DNA of 64,000 nucleotides from Smittia aterrima (lineage: Eukaryota; Arthropoda; Insecta; Diptera; Chironomidae), in the NCBI GenBank assembly GCA_033063855.1, contig CP093829.1, positions 6,272,243 through 6,336,242 of the forward strand, given 5' to 3'. Made by a program: the position numbers and the translations under genes. The notes beneath the pieces are model-generated. The model saw only the letters and a list, made by a program, of their open reading frames with translations. It did no database searches and was not told the origin of the DNA. Positions 21,579-33,300 of this stretch are shown piece after piece. Each line of letters opens with the position of its first letter. Position 1 is the stretch's first letter.

Positions 21579-23241
21579 ATGAATAAGGAACACGACATTC
21601 AATTGCAAGATCTGCCGGATGAGATCTTGTTAAAAGTTTTTGAGGAACTGGACAAGTCTTCTTTATTAAACTCTACACTTGTTTGCAAAAGGTAAAAATT
21701 TTTGTTTCCTGTTTTGTCTGTTCTACAAATTTATGTTTTACTTTCAGATGGAACGAAATCATAGGACAGAGCTCTGCCACAATGAAGAAGTTTGAAATTG
21801 ATATGAGATCAATTCATGAGGGCTGGGATCAAGTTTTGCAAAAATCTGATTGCTTCACTCGTAAATGTCACTCGATCAAGATCGCTCGTATCAACGATTG
21901 GAATGAGAACATGATGAAAGTAATGGACCGACATGCCTCCGAATTTAAAAGTGTTGCACTTAGTTATGACATAATTACGAAAGAAGATTTTGGACGCATC
22001 AGACAAATGTTTGCTTCGATGACAAAACTCGAGACTTTGAAGATCGAATGTGCATTCATTAAAGGTAAATCACATGCTGATCTCATCAAGAGCATCGTAC
22101 CGCAAAATCTCAAAAACCTGAAGTCTGTGGTCGTAATCAATGGCGACTGTGAAGTAAGTTTTGCTACTTTAAATGTTTTCCAGATTCTTCATTGAAAGAT
22201 TTATTTCAGATTCTGAAGTTCATCGAAACAACGCAGCTGACGAGCTTAAAAATTCTCATTCCACATCAATTTGATTTTTCTGACTTCTTAATCGATTTTC
22301 TTGCCGGACAGAAACATTTGAAGGAGCTCGCAATTCGAAAGGGTGGCGAAAACAAGAACGTCGACTTGGAGAAGTTTAAATCCATTAATTTTCCACTCAA
22401 GAAACTCTCGATTCAGAAGCAAAATTTCCCGTTGTTCGGTTCAGAAGAGAACTTGTTACTTTTCTTGAATAAGTTTGTTAACACTTTGGAGGAGTTTGAA
22501 ATATATTTTTCGTTCCCACCCTCAGTGTACGAGATGATCTTCAAGAAGTTTCGCAATCTTAAAACATTAAGAATTGCTATCGATGGCGCACCAAAAGAAG
22601 AAAAGTTCTACCAAAAGCTTCGTCCGAATTATTCTGTTCGAAAGCTGACAGTTTTTGGCTTCAATGATATCTTACTAAAGCCGCTCCAAGGATTTATTGG
22701 CAATCTGCCAAATGTCAAAACTCTGGTTCTTCACGGTCGAGAGCTTTCAAAAGAGCTGATGTTCATCTCAAACAATCTAAAACAGCTCAATAATCTGCAA
22801 ATCTATAACATTTCTGCTAAACTTTTCGTCGGAGTTCACATTCCTAGCTTGAAATCGTTAACAATCTGGAAACTCTCTTTCATCAAGTCACAAGATTGGA
22901 AGACAATTGTCGGAGCATTGCCGAACATCGAAGTTTTCAAAGTTTTGGAATTTGTTGGTGAGAAAGTTTTGAAGGAAGAAAATATCGACATAATAACGAA
23001 CGGATGGCCTCAACTCAAACATGTTGTGCTTGGAAGAGAATTCGAGGCTTTAAAGCGAGTCTTTGATGCGTTATTGTTTAATTGCCACTTCTTGAAAACT
23101 GTCGAAATCAGTGAGACTTCATTCAAGCCAAACTCTAAGAAGAAAGAAATCTTGCGCGATTTTAAACGAGATGGTCTTCGTTTCATAATTCATTCCAATG
23201 ACGATTTCTTCAACTTCAAGGAATTTTCTATTGGCTTGTGA
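21579..23241 (+). CDS. F-box/leucine-rich-repeat protein 1
   Basis: join(21579..21691, 21748..22153, 22210..23241), 516 aa. Residues ~8-45 are an F-box: LPDEILLKVFEEL, a leucine-rich helix, then 'STLVCKRWNEI' assembled across the first intron. The rest is a long leucine-rich, repeat-like solenoid ('LPNVKTLVLHGREL', 'LKSLTIWKLSF', 'LPNIEVFKVLEF') as in FBXL-type SCF substrate adaptors. The C-terminus has 'SETSFKPNSKKKEILRDFKRDGLRFIIH', conserved in all three paralogs. The second intron holds two possible acceptors; the distal one (22209) keeps the frame. F-box proteins bind Skp1 in SCF ubiquitin ligases; the substrate is unknown. First of three tandem copies. Confidence 0.85.
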
Positions 23242-23695
23242 CATTTGAAATATCAAGGGACATGCCGAGCCGGTTGAAGAATTTATATCGAAGGTAAAAG
23301 AAGAACTCTTCATATTTTCTTAGATATTTTTTTAATGTATAAGAGCGAGATAAGCTTATTTAAATTTCAAAACTGTAAATAAACTCTACATGCGACAACA
23401 TTTCCCGCTTTTATATTTGAAACTTTCCTTTGCTTACAGCTCTTTTATTTTATCTCTCTATCCAATAACTGATTAAGTTAGAAGTCTAATCTCCAAACTT
23501 CACAATGTGACTTTTTTTCATCCTGGAAACAAATATCAAACCTGAGTTGATCGAGATTGAGTTCATAAATCATCGCAAAACCAAAATTGTTTTCATAATT
23601 AAATTTGATATTCTCGATTTGTCGCGTCACTTTGTTCAGTGATTCGAATTATTTTATTTTGAATGTGATCGAGAAACGATCAGTGAAATTTAAAA
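23242..23695. other. Spacer with tRNA-module 5' flank
   Basis: No gene. From about 23466 it is a diverged copy of the segment preceding the tRNA at 21289 ('actgattaagttagaag', 'ctgagttgatcgagattgag', 'tgtgatcgagaaacgatcag'). Confidence 0.7.
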
Positions 23696-23768
23696 ATCTC
23701 TTTGGCGCAGAGGAAAGCGCTTCTGACTCCTAATCAGAAGGTCGCGAGTTCGAATACCGCAAGAGGTA
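23696..23768 (+). pseudogene. Decayed tRNA-Arg(CCU) copy
   Basis: Aligned base for base with the intact tRNA at 21289. The anticodon arm and D arm are unchanged, but the T stem is GCGAG/ACCGC, with two mismatches at the loop-proximal end, and the B box reads AGTTCGAATAC instead of GGTTCGAATCC. Loss of the invariant B-box bases and the T stem argues against transcription and folding. Confidence 0.8.
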
Positions 23769-24049
23769 ACTTCTTTTTCCAAAAATTTCTTTAGAAAAAT
23801 GTTTAAAACTGAAAAGTTCTCTTTTCTTTCTTAAATCTGTCGATTCAAATGGAAAATATTTAATTCGTTAAGCATTGCCGTTAAATTCAACCTTTCCGCC
23901 AAACAAATAAAAAACGCGCTTACAAGTTGAGAACAAACCAAACGAGAAATCCTTCAAAAAGTTAGAAGGAACATAGGAACCTATTTAATTGAAATGAACA
24001 AGTTGAGAACAAACCAAACGAAAAGCTAAAAGAAACGTAATTAATTGAA

Positions 24050-25851
24050 ATGAACAAGAAACAAGACTTTCAGTTGAAAGATTTGCCGGACGAGATCTGG
24101 TTAAGAGTTTTTGAGAAACTGGACCAGCCTGATTTATTGAGATCTACACTCGTTTGCAAAAGGTAAAATTTTTGGTTCACAATTTGCCATTTTACAAATT
24201 TATGTTTTACTTTTAGATTTAACGAAATCATAGGACAGAGCTCTGCCATCATGGAGAAGTTTGTAATTGTTATGAGAGATCGCTGGGATAAAGTTTTGCA
24301 GAAATCTGAAGGCTTCACTCGTAAATGTCGCTGGATCAAGATCGCTCGGAACTACGATTGGAATGAGAACATGTCGAAAGTGATGGACCGACACGCCTCC
24401 GATTTAAAACGTCTTTTTGTTACTCATGGATTAATTTGGGAGGAAGATTTTGGACGCGTCAGCCAAATGTTTGCTTCGATGACAAAACTCGAGACTTTGA
24501 AAATCGAGCGCGTGCACATTGAAGAAAAAGGAAATGTTGATTTAAAGAGCATCGTACCGATTAATCTCAATAGCTTGAAGTCTGTAGTCGTAATCAATGG
24601 CGACTGTGAAGTAAGTTTTGCTACTTTAAATGTTTTCCAGATTCTTCATTGAAAGATTTTTTTCAGGTTCTGAAGTTCATCGAAACAACTCAGCTGACGA
24701 GCTTTAAAATCGAATTCCTTGAACGTTTTGATTTTTCTGACTTCTTAATCGATTTTCTTGCCGGACAGAAACATTTGGAGGAGCTCGCAATTCGAAATGG
24801 TGGCGAAAACAAGAACGTCGACTTGGAGAAGCTGAAATGCATCAATTTTCCACTCAAGAAACTATCGATTGACAAGGAAAATTTCATGTTGTTCGGTTCA
24901 GAATACAATTTATTACTCTTTTTGAATAAGTTTGTTAACACTTTGGAGGAATTTGAAATATTCCGTTCGTTCCCACCCTCAGTGTACGAGATGATCTTCA
25001 AGAAGTTTCGCAATCTTAAAACATTAAGAATTGCTATCGATGGCGCACCAAAAGAAGAAAAGTTCTACCAAAAGCTCCGTCCGAATTATTCTGTTCGAAA
25101 GCTGACAGTTTTTGGCTTCAATGATATCTTACTAAAGCCGCTCCAAGGATTCATTGGAAATCTACCAAATGTCAAAACTTTGGTTCTTCACAGTCGAGAG
25201 CTTTCAAAAGAGCTGATGTTGTTCATCTCAAACAATCTGAAACAGCTCAATAATCTGCAAATTGCAAACATTTCTGCTGAACTGTTTGAAGGAGTTCACA
25301 TCCTAAGCTTGAAGTCGATAACCATCAAGAATATCTCTTTCATCAAGCCAAAAGATTGGAAGACAATTGTCGGAGCCTTACCGAACATCGAAATTTTCAA
25401 AGTTTTCTGTTTTGATGACAAGAGAGTTTTAAATGAAGAAAATATCAACATAATAACGAACGGATGGCTTCAACTTAAACATGTTGCGCTTGGAAGAGAA
25501 TTTGAGGCTTTAAAGCGAGTCTTTGATGCGTTATTGTTTAATTGCCACTTCTTGAAAACGGTCGAAATCAGTGAGACTTCATTCAAGCCAAACTCTAAGA
25601 AGAAAGAAATCTTGCGCGATTTTAAACGAGATGGTCTACGTTTCATAATTCATCCTAATGACAAACTCCTATTTAGATCGTCTAGCTTTAATGAGATTTT
25701 GTCTTGTAGCTTGTGGGAAGAAAATTTGAAGTCCATTGAAGATTCCGATTGCGATAGCTATTTCCCATTATTCGATTTCGAAGCAATATTAGAAGAAATT
25801 GATATACAAGCTTGGACAGGAAATTTTAAATCTATTTGTGTAGTTTTGTGA
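24050..25851 (+). CDS. F-box/leucine-rich-repeat protein 2
   Basis: join(24050..24162, 24217..24610, 24667..25851), 563 aa. F-box LPDEIWLRVFEKL...STLVCKRFNEI, then the same solenoid as its sisters. The segment from about 'FPPSVYEMIF' to 'LRFIIH' is nearly identical to protein 1, while the C-terminal ~60 residues ('SCSLWEENLKSIEDSDCDS...ILEEIDIQ') are unique and acidic. Its 5' leader is duplicated: an earlier ATG at 23994 opens an 11-codon upstream frame that ends at TAA before the main start. It probably acts as an SCF adaptor; the substrate is unknown. Confidence 0.85.
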
Positions 25852-26704
25852 TGTATGAAATACTTTAACTAGATCAAAACTTTAAATAAATTCTACATGC
25901 GACAACATTTCCCGCTTTTATTTTTGAAACTTTTCTGCTTATAGCTCCTTTATTTTATCTCTCTATCCAATAACTGATTAAGTTAGAAGTCTAATCTCCA
26001 AACTTCACAATGTGACTTTTTTCATCCTGGGAACGAATATCAAACCTGAGTTGATCGAGATTGAGTTCAGAAATCATAGCAAAACCAAAATTTCTTTAGA
26101 AAAATGTTTAAAATGTTGTTGTTTTTTAGTTGTCACAATGGTTTTCAAATGCTCCTTGTCTTCAATTATAATTATATAATTATAAAACATTTAAAATTTC
26201 GGTTGGGAAAAATAACAATCGGAAAGCTTTCAACCCAGGGCTTTTTCCCCTCAATGAAAATGTTTGAGGGCAATCGACCCTCACAAGAAATTCACTTACC
26301 TTCGGGTCCAACAACAACAAGAGGAAAAATCCGAACAAATTTCGTTTGAGGGCAATCGTCCCTCAAACAATACAAACCAGGGAAATTTCCCCTCATAAAA
26401 AATGTTTGAGGGAAACCTTCCCTCAAACAACTGGAAAAGCAACAACAAAAAAACCTTCGCCTAACACGCTTGGCCAATCTAGGTCTATTGTTATCTATGT
26501 TAAAACTGAACATGAAAAGTTTTCTTTTCTTTCTTAAATCTGTGATTCAAATGGAAAATAATTAATTCGTTAAGCATTTGCCGTTAAATTCAAAAGTTTA
26601 AACTTCCCGCCAAACAAATTGAAAACGCGCTTACAAGTTGAGAACAAACCAAACGAGAAATCCTTCAAAAAGTTAAAAGGAACGTAGGAACTTAATTAAA
26701 CAAA
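25852..26704. other. Spacer with tRNA-less module and palindromic insertion
   Basis: 25973-26090 is the 5' flank of the tRNA module, joined directly to its 3' flank at about 26091-26113 ('ttctttagaaaaatgttta'); the tRNA and neighbouring bases are gone. At about 26110-26500 there is extra sequence with repeated GTTTGAGGG...CCCTCAAAC palindromes. From 26500 the module resumes ('gaaaagttttcttttctttcttaaatc'). No gene is supported. Confidence 0.7.
26231..26430. repeat. Palindrome-rich short repeat cluster
   Basis: Two perfect hairpins, 26344-26368 and 26404-26428, each consist of GTTTGAGGG, a 7-nt loop and CCCTCAAAC, with starts exactly 60 bp apart. A third at 26262-26286 shares the left arm and an imperfect right arm. 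Two of them are preceded by a second, weaker 'ccaggg...ttcccctca' inverted pair (26235 and 26377). A small inserted element or hairpin satellite is the likely origin. Confidence 0.8.
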
Positions 26705-28428
26705 ATGAATAAAGAACAAGACATTCAATTGAAATATTTGCCGGACGAGATCTTGTTAAGAGTCTTTGAGGAACTAGACCAGTCTGATTTACTGAGCTCT
26801 ACTCTCGTTTGCAAAAGGTGAAATTTTTCTTTTCCTTTTTTTTCTTTGTTTTACAAATTTATGTTTTATTTCAGATGGAACGAAATTATAGGACACAGCT
26901 CTGCCACAATGAAGAAGTTTAGAATTGTTATGAAAAACAGCTGGGATCAGGTTTTGCAGAAATCTGATGGCTTCACTCGTAAATGTCACACGGTCAGGAT
27001 CGATTGGAACTTCGATTGGAATGAGAATATGCTGAAAGTAATGGACCGACATGCCTCAGAATTTAAAAGTATTGAATTTAGATTCGGCTTAATTAGGAAA
27101 GAAGATTTTAGACATGTCAGTCAAATGTTTGCTTCGATGACAAAATTAAAGACTTTAAACGCAACTTTGAACCTTAAAGAACAAGAAAATGTTGAGAGCA
27201 TCGTTCCGCACAATCTCAAAAGCTTGAAGTCTGTCATAATCTTAGGCCACTGTGAAGTAAGTTTTGCTACTTTAAATGTTTTCCAGGTTTTACATTGAAA
27301 GATTTATTTCAGGTTCTGAAGTTCATCGAAACAACGCAGCTGACGAGCCTAAAAGTCATTTTACCTGAAGATTTTGATTTTTCTGACTTCTTGATCGATT
27401 TTCTTGCCGGACAGAAACATTTAAAGGAGCTTGCAATTCGAAATGGTGGCGAAAACAAGAACGTCGATTTGGAGAAGCTGAAATCTATTAATTTTCCACT
27501 CAAGAAACTCTCGATTGACAAGACAAACTTTCCGTTGTTCGGTTCAGAAGAAAACTTGTTAATCTTCTTGAATAAGTTTGTCGACACGTTAGAGGAGTTT
27601 GAAATATTCCGTTCGTTCCCATCCTCAGTGTACGAGATGATCTTCAAGAAGTTTCGCAATCTTAAAACATTGAACGTCGCTATCAATGGCGCACCAAAAG
27701 AAGAAATGTTCTACCAAAAGCTCCGTCCGAATTATTCTGTTCAAAAGCTGACAGCTTTTGACTACGAAGATATTTTATTGAAGCCGCTCCAAGGATTTAT
27801 TGGCAATCTGCCAAATGTCAAAACTTTGGTTTTTCAAAATCAAGAGCTTTCAAAAGAGCTGATGTTGTTCATCTCCAACAATCTGAAACAACTGAATAAT
27901 CTAAAAATCATAAACATTTCTGCTGAACTGTTCGACGGAGTTCATATTCTAAGCTTGAAATCGTTAACCATCAAGAACCTCTCTTTCATCAAACCACAAG
28001 ATTGGAAGACAATTGTCGGAGCATTGCCGAACATCGAAATTTTCAAAGTTTTGGTATTTGTTGACGAGAAAGTTTTGAATGGAAAGAACATCAACATAAT
28101 AACGAACGGATGGCCTCAGCTCAAACATGTTGTGCTTGGAAAAGGATTTGAGGCAATAAAGGGAGTCTTTGATTCGTTTCTGTGTAACTGCCGCTACTTG
28201 AAAACGGTCGAAATCAGTGAGACTTCATTCAAGCCAAACTCAAAGAAGAAAGAAATATTGCGCGATTTTAAACGAGATGGTCTTCGTTTCATAATTCATT
28301 CTAATGATGATCTCCTTAACTACGATGAGGATTTTTCTCGTGGCTTGTGGCGGGGACACTTGATGTTCAATGGAGGTACCGATTGCGGCTTAGAAGATTT
28401 TCTTAATTATCTAGATAATAATAGGTAA
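26705..28428 (+). CDS. F-box/leucine-rich-repeat protein 3
   Basis: join(26705..26817, 26875..27256, 27313..28428), 536 aa. F-box LPDEILLRVFEEL...STLVCKRWNEI with the first intron (donor gtgaaa) in the same codon as in the paralogs. Solenoid repeats and the 'ETSFKPNSKKKEILRDFKRDG' block are conserved. The C-terminal tail ('GGTDCGLEDFLNYLDNNR') differs from those of its sisters. A likely Skp1-binding SCF adaptor. The three copies share intron positions and phases, so they arose by DNA-level tandem duplication. Confidence 0.85.
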
Positions 28429-28639
28429 AGCATTTTCATGCTTACACTTCAATTTTTAAGACTGTTAATATTTTTTCAATGTATAAGAGCTCGATAAGCT
28501 TATATTTCAAAACTTTAAATAAACGCTACATGCGACAACATTTCCCGCTTTTATATTTGAAACTTTTCTGCTTACTTAGGCCTTTATTTTATCGTTCTAT
28601 ACATTTATAAAAAAAAATATTATTTGGTATGATTGAAAC

Positions 28640-28878
28640 CTAACATCTACCTTCTCGTACTTTGTACCATTCTGCGAACAAAACTAATCATTTAGAAGAA
28701 AAAAACAGAATTATGAAAACTTACTTCCTTCAACTAAATTTTGTTCCCACATAGAATCTTCTGACCAGAAGGTTCTATATGCTCCAGTGACAAAGTCCCT
28801 GGCACAAATGAGAGCGCTGATTGATTGAGCGACACCCAAGATGACAACGACGACTGCGATTATATTGAGGAACTTCAT
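28640..28878 (-). CDS. Kazal-like secreted peptide 8 (relocated, two Cys lost)
   Basis: complement(join(28640..28671, 28725..28878)), 61 aa. Signal peptide 'MKFLNIIAVVVVILGVAQS'; mature 'ALICARDFVTGAYRTF', then 'SEDSMWEQN' and, across the 53-nt intron, 'KWYKVREGRC'. The second exon is 32 nt and the intron is phase 1, exactly as in the array at 7-14 kb. Only two of the family's four cysteines remain: the first (CGGPIC becomes SALIC) and third (NxCAM becomes EDSM) are lost. By Kazal numbering those two would pair with each other. Splice sites, the promoter and a downstream AATAAA are present, so the gene looks functional. Confidence 0.7.
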
Positions 28879-28920
28879 GATTTTGCTTTTTAGTTGATTG
28901 ATTGACGGATTCAAATTGAA

Positions 28921-28955
28921 CTGATAATTTTCATTGAAATTTATGAACTTTTATA
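28921..28955 (-). promoter_or_regulatory. TATA box and initiator of Kazal-like gene 8
   Basis: On the minus strand TATAAAAG (28955-28948) and ATCAGT with A at 28922, spaced 33 nt, the same spacing as in the main array. Confidence 0.6.
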
Positions 28956-29117
28956 GCGAATTTCGTTTATTGCGAAAAATCCAGGGAACTTCCAGAGAGA
29001 AAAGTTTTCGAATATTTTTTGCGGTGTGAATAGTAATTTTATTAGACAGATTTAAGAAAGAAAAGAGAACTTGTCAGCTTTAAACATTTTCCTTAAGAAA
29101 TTTTTGGAAAAAGAAAT

Positions 29118-29190
29118 TATCTCTTGCGGGATTCGAACCCGCGACCTTCTGATTAGGAGTCAGAAGCGCTTTCCTCTGCGCCAAAGAGAC
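29118..29190 (-). tRNA. tRNA-Arg (anticodon CCU), second intact copy
   Basis: Reverse complement of 29118-29190 is identical over all 73 nt to the tRNA at 21289-21361, with intact acceptor, D, anticodon (CCT) and T arms. Its flanks on both sides are also copies of the module found at 21.1-21.5 kb, so the module was duplicated in inverted orientation and now bounds the F-box block on the right. Confidence 0.93.
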
Positions 29191-30328
29191 TTTTAAATTT
29201 CACTGATCGTTTCTCGATCACATTCAAATTAAAATTTAAATAATTTGAACAAAGTGACGCGACAAAACGAGGATATCATATTTTATTTTGAAAACAATTT
29301 TGGCTTTGCGATGACTTATGAACTCAATATCGATCAACTCAGGTTTGATATTCGTTCCCAGGATGAAAAAAAAGTCACATTGTGACTATTTTTAAAATGA
29401 AATCTAATTGCGATGTAGATTCTAATTGATTATCACGTTTTGTGATTTAGTTTTAAAAACTTCTTTTCAAAATTCATTTTTGTTGCGGACATAAATTCAA
29501 CTCCAACTCAGTCACTTCCCTAAACAAATTTACCTCTACAAGATCGACAAGATTAGGGCATGAAAACAATAATTTCGACAGCAAACTGAGGTTCTCGAAG
29601 CAAACGAGAATGAATGGGGGAGAACAAGGAGAAATCTTTTCGACGGCTTCACTGAGACACGAAGGAATGTTTCAGGTTTTCATTCTCGAAGCGCGTCTCA
29701 CTTCAGTGATTTTCCCAAGTCTCAACGTTTTTTTTTCTCCTCCTATACTGCCAGGTGGAAGGTTTTTGATCTTTCACAGAATTTTTTTTCGCTTTAATAA
29801 AGAACACGAAACTACAATTGGAAGTTAAAAGAGCTCTCGAATTCACCTTTGGTGATTCTTGACTTTAATCGCTTCGTAAAGGCCAATTAATGCGCAAAGG
29901 AGTCGTGGCCAAGCAACAATTAAGAAACATAAAATTTAAAATTCTAATTGAGCAAAGCTAAAGTATCCTCTTCACGAACCTAAGCAAATCATAATTCGTT
30001 GCGTTGAAAATAATCTGAACGTTGAACTGTCGATGTTCATCATCCGGAAACTTCTAGTTTCGTTCAACGACAAATTTTAATTTTAACTCTTGTCGAAGAT
30101 AACACGAATGACTCTTATCAGCGATTTAAAGAGTTCAACGAACGAATCGAGCAGACACGAACAAAAACGATTTCTCAATTTAAATTTCATTGGAAACAAT
30201 TGTCAGTTCGTAGTCAAACTTTAATCGAGTTCAACTGCATCGGGTTGCATCGATGATTCAGATTCAAACTGTGACAAAAATGTGCTGACCGATTGGCTAA
30301 GTCGAAAAAGTTTCGCGAATTGCTTGGA
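29191..30328. other. Intergenic region with inverted tRNA-module flank
   Basis: 29191-29390 is the inverted 5' flank of the tRNA module. The remainder has no supported gene. Short open frames near 29.6-29.8 kb have no domain. Confidence 0.5.
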
Positions 30329-33300
30329 ATGATTCAAAGTGCTGAATTAGTTCTCTTGATTGGCGTCGTTTCGTGTAGCATGGCAGGCAATTTCGTTGAT
30401 TACTTAAGCAAAAACAATAAACCATTTGTAGTGAACCGATTCAGCGATGATCTCATCGGAAGCAGTGAGAACTCTGACGATGATCGCTTTATATTCGCAA
30501 CAATGAGGTGCTAATTAATTGCGGAGCAGAACTGTTTTACGACGCTCATTTTATTTGATTTCTTTTAGTCTTCCAAACGACTCGAAGCTAATGCCGACAA
30601 TGGGAAATGGACACATCGGCTTCACGGTTTTCTCTGATGACGTTTACATGAATGGTCTTTACAATGGACGTAAAGGTCTCAGCCACCGAGCGAGAATACC
30701 AAACTTTATTAACATTCAACTCGCTGATTGTTTGGCGAATAACTGCAAATTCTCTCTGAATGTGAAGCGCGGTTACTTCATGACTGAGCTCGTCGTTGAA
30801 AATCAATTTATTGCGAGGCATTTGCTTTATGTGCATCGATTGCATAATCGTGCTCTAATCAATCAAATCTACATTCAACGATTGGGGTCGAGAGGTGAGA
30901 CTCTAGGCCCGCGGTAGCTGATTACCGTCATTACTTCGCTTGCACATATTTTCTCGTTTTGTTATGCAAATCCGCTGTGGACGATGATTAGAATTCATGG
31001 GAAAATGAACACGACCAGCGAGTCGGATTAATTTTTATGACAAATTTAATTTTATCATCGTCCGATGGTTTATTTCATTGCACTTTCACTTCTCCCCGAC
31101 TCGCTTCGGCGTCTTCAAGCGTGACCAGTATGCACACACAGGAAGCGAGTGAGAATTCTCTAATTAATTTTAATCAAATTCACCCCAAGATGCACTTGTT
31201 GTGCGAGTCTCTTCGCTCCTCGGTAATTTAAAAGCCTCATTGCATGTTCAGCTTCTCTCACTGCCTAAGAACATCATTAACCGAAAATATTTTGATGGAA
31301 GGAATCGAGTTCGTTTGGGTAATTATGTGGGAAAGGTGGAATTGAAATGGAACGTTCGACTTCGTTTGCCGTTTATTCAAATTTCTCTCAAATTCCATTG
31401 AGTTGAAGAAGCGAGAGATAATGCCCGTCAATAACTTCAATAACATTTTCTGTTCTCAGACTCGAGGGCATTTTAGTTTCTTTTCTGTAATCGACATTTA
31501 AATCCTGCAACCGTTTAAACATTTTGGGGTTTCTTAAGAAGTTTCGTCTTTAAAAATCTCAAAGAGAAATTCACATTTCATTGACAGAAAGAACGAATCT
31601 CCCTGCAAAGAAGAATTCTCAGTCTCTTTCATCTCCTCATTCCAGATGATATTAATTTGAAATTACAACGAAATCCCGGAAACGATGAAGCAACAACAAA
31701 GGCGCAAAGCAAAGATTCATCGAGTGAAAGCAATAATTTAAGCAACAATGAGCCGAACAATAAAAATTCCCAATCGACACCGCACACCATCGAGAAAGAT
31801 GATCTGATTTTCACTAAGAACGAAACAATTGATTTCGATGGTGGCCGACTTTATCTGCGCTGCGGTCGTATAAAGGAATCGGAGAATGGTGGAAACGAGC
31901 GAAATGAGCTTGAATTTAACGAGCGGGAAGAAGCAACTGGAGAGGAACCGACTCAGCAAGAAGAAGACGTTTGTGTTTTATGGAATCATGTTCCAGAAGA
32001 AATCACACTCCACCGAACGGCATCCTCAATTTCTTATAAATTTGTTATGGCTGTTGATACACAAGAGGCTCATGTCAGGCAGGAAATGATGGATGGTAAT
32101 GAGAACTTTACATGATTCACTCTCCGGTGGTCAGGAGTGCTCAACTTTGACAAAGAAATTTTAATGATTTCTTGATCACTTTCTGATCAACAAAAGAGTT
32201 CAACTTTCTCGTCGTTGAACCTTTCTAGAGCTTCATCTTAATTATTCAACGATTTCTTTAGATTCGATCTCTAATCCTTAATTCATTTCTATTCTCAGTT
32301 CTTCGGATCAGCGACGATGACCTTCTTGCAAGCCACATCAAAGAGTGGGATAAGTTCTGGAGCGATTTGCAAATTGAAATTGATGGTGATGATGAATTGG
32401 TGAAGAAATTTTTCCTTTGAAACATCCGCGGACGATTGCGGTTGGACAATAATTTCTCATTTGCTTTTGCAGTTCCGAGCGATAATTTCCAGCGTGTTTT
32501 ACATTGCATCAAGTTTGCCATCAGTGAACTCGAATATACCGCAACATCCTTTCTTTGGTCTAAGCCCAACGGGACTGGGACGAGGCGGAAGTGACTTGAG
32601 CGATTATGAGGGTCACAACTTCTGGGATACTGAGATCTTTATGTTGCCTCCTGTTGCATTGATCCATCCGGGCTGGGGGAAAGAACTTCTGCACTATCGA
32701 TTTATGATGTTGAATGCAGCGAAAGATAATGCCAACGCCAGTGGCTATCAAGGCGCAAGGTAATCGATGAGAAAGTAGCGAGATCGTGCTCATTCATTCA
32801 ATCCAATCAAGAGCGAATCGATTTGTTTGTTTTCTTAAAGGTTTCCATGGGAAAGCGCAGCAACAGGAATCGAAACAATCCAACCAGGCTACGAGTACAT
32901 TGCTCAGTATCAACAACACATCAGTGGCGATATCAGCTTCGGACTTCGTTATTATTTGTCACTAACTCACGATCTCAATTTCATGAGAACTGAGGGGCTC
33001 GAATTAGCGACAGAGATCGCAAAGTTTTGGGAAAGTCGCGTGACCTTCAACGACACAACTGAACTCTACGACATCAATCACGTGATGGGACCGGACGAAG
33101 ATCACTACGATGTCAATAACAATGTCTACACAAACATCATTGCCAAATACGCTCTGCAGTTCGCATCGTGAGTTTTCACTCGAACAATAGTCTTAGAAAT
33201 TAACTGACTTCTCCAACGAACGAGCCAATCTAACATCATAATTTTCCCTTCCCTTCCAAGCACCGAAAATTACCATCGCGTTTAAGCGAGGCAAAACGAA

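Noticed and set aside
26231..26430. CRISPR array
   Set aside because: Repeats are short palindromes with irregular spacing in a eukaryotic spacer; no unique-spacer pattern and no cas genes.
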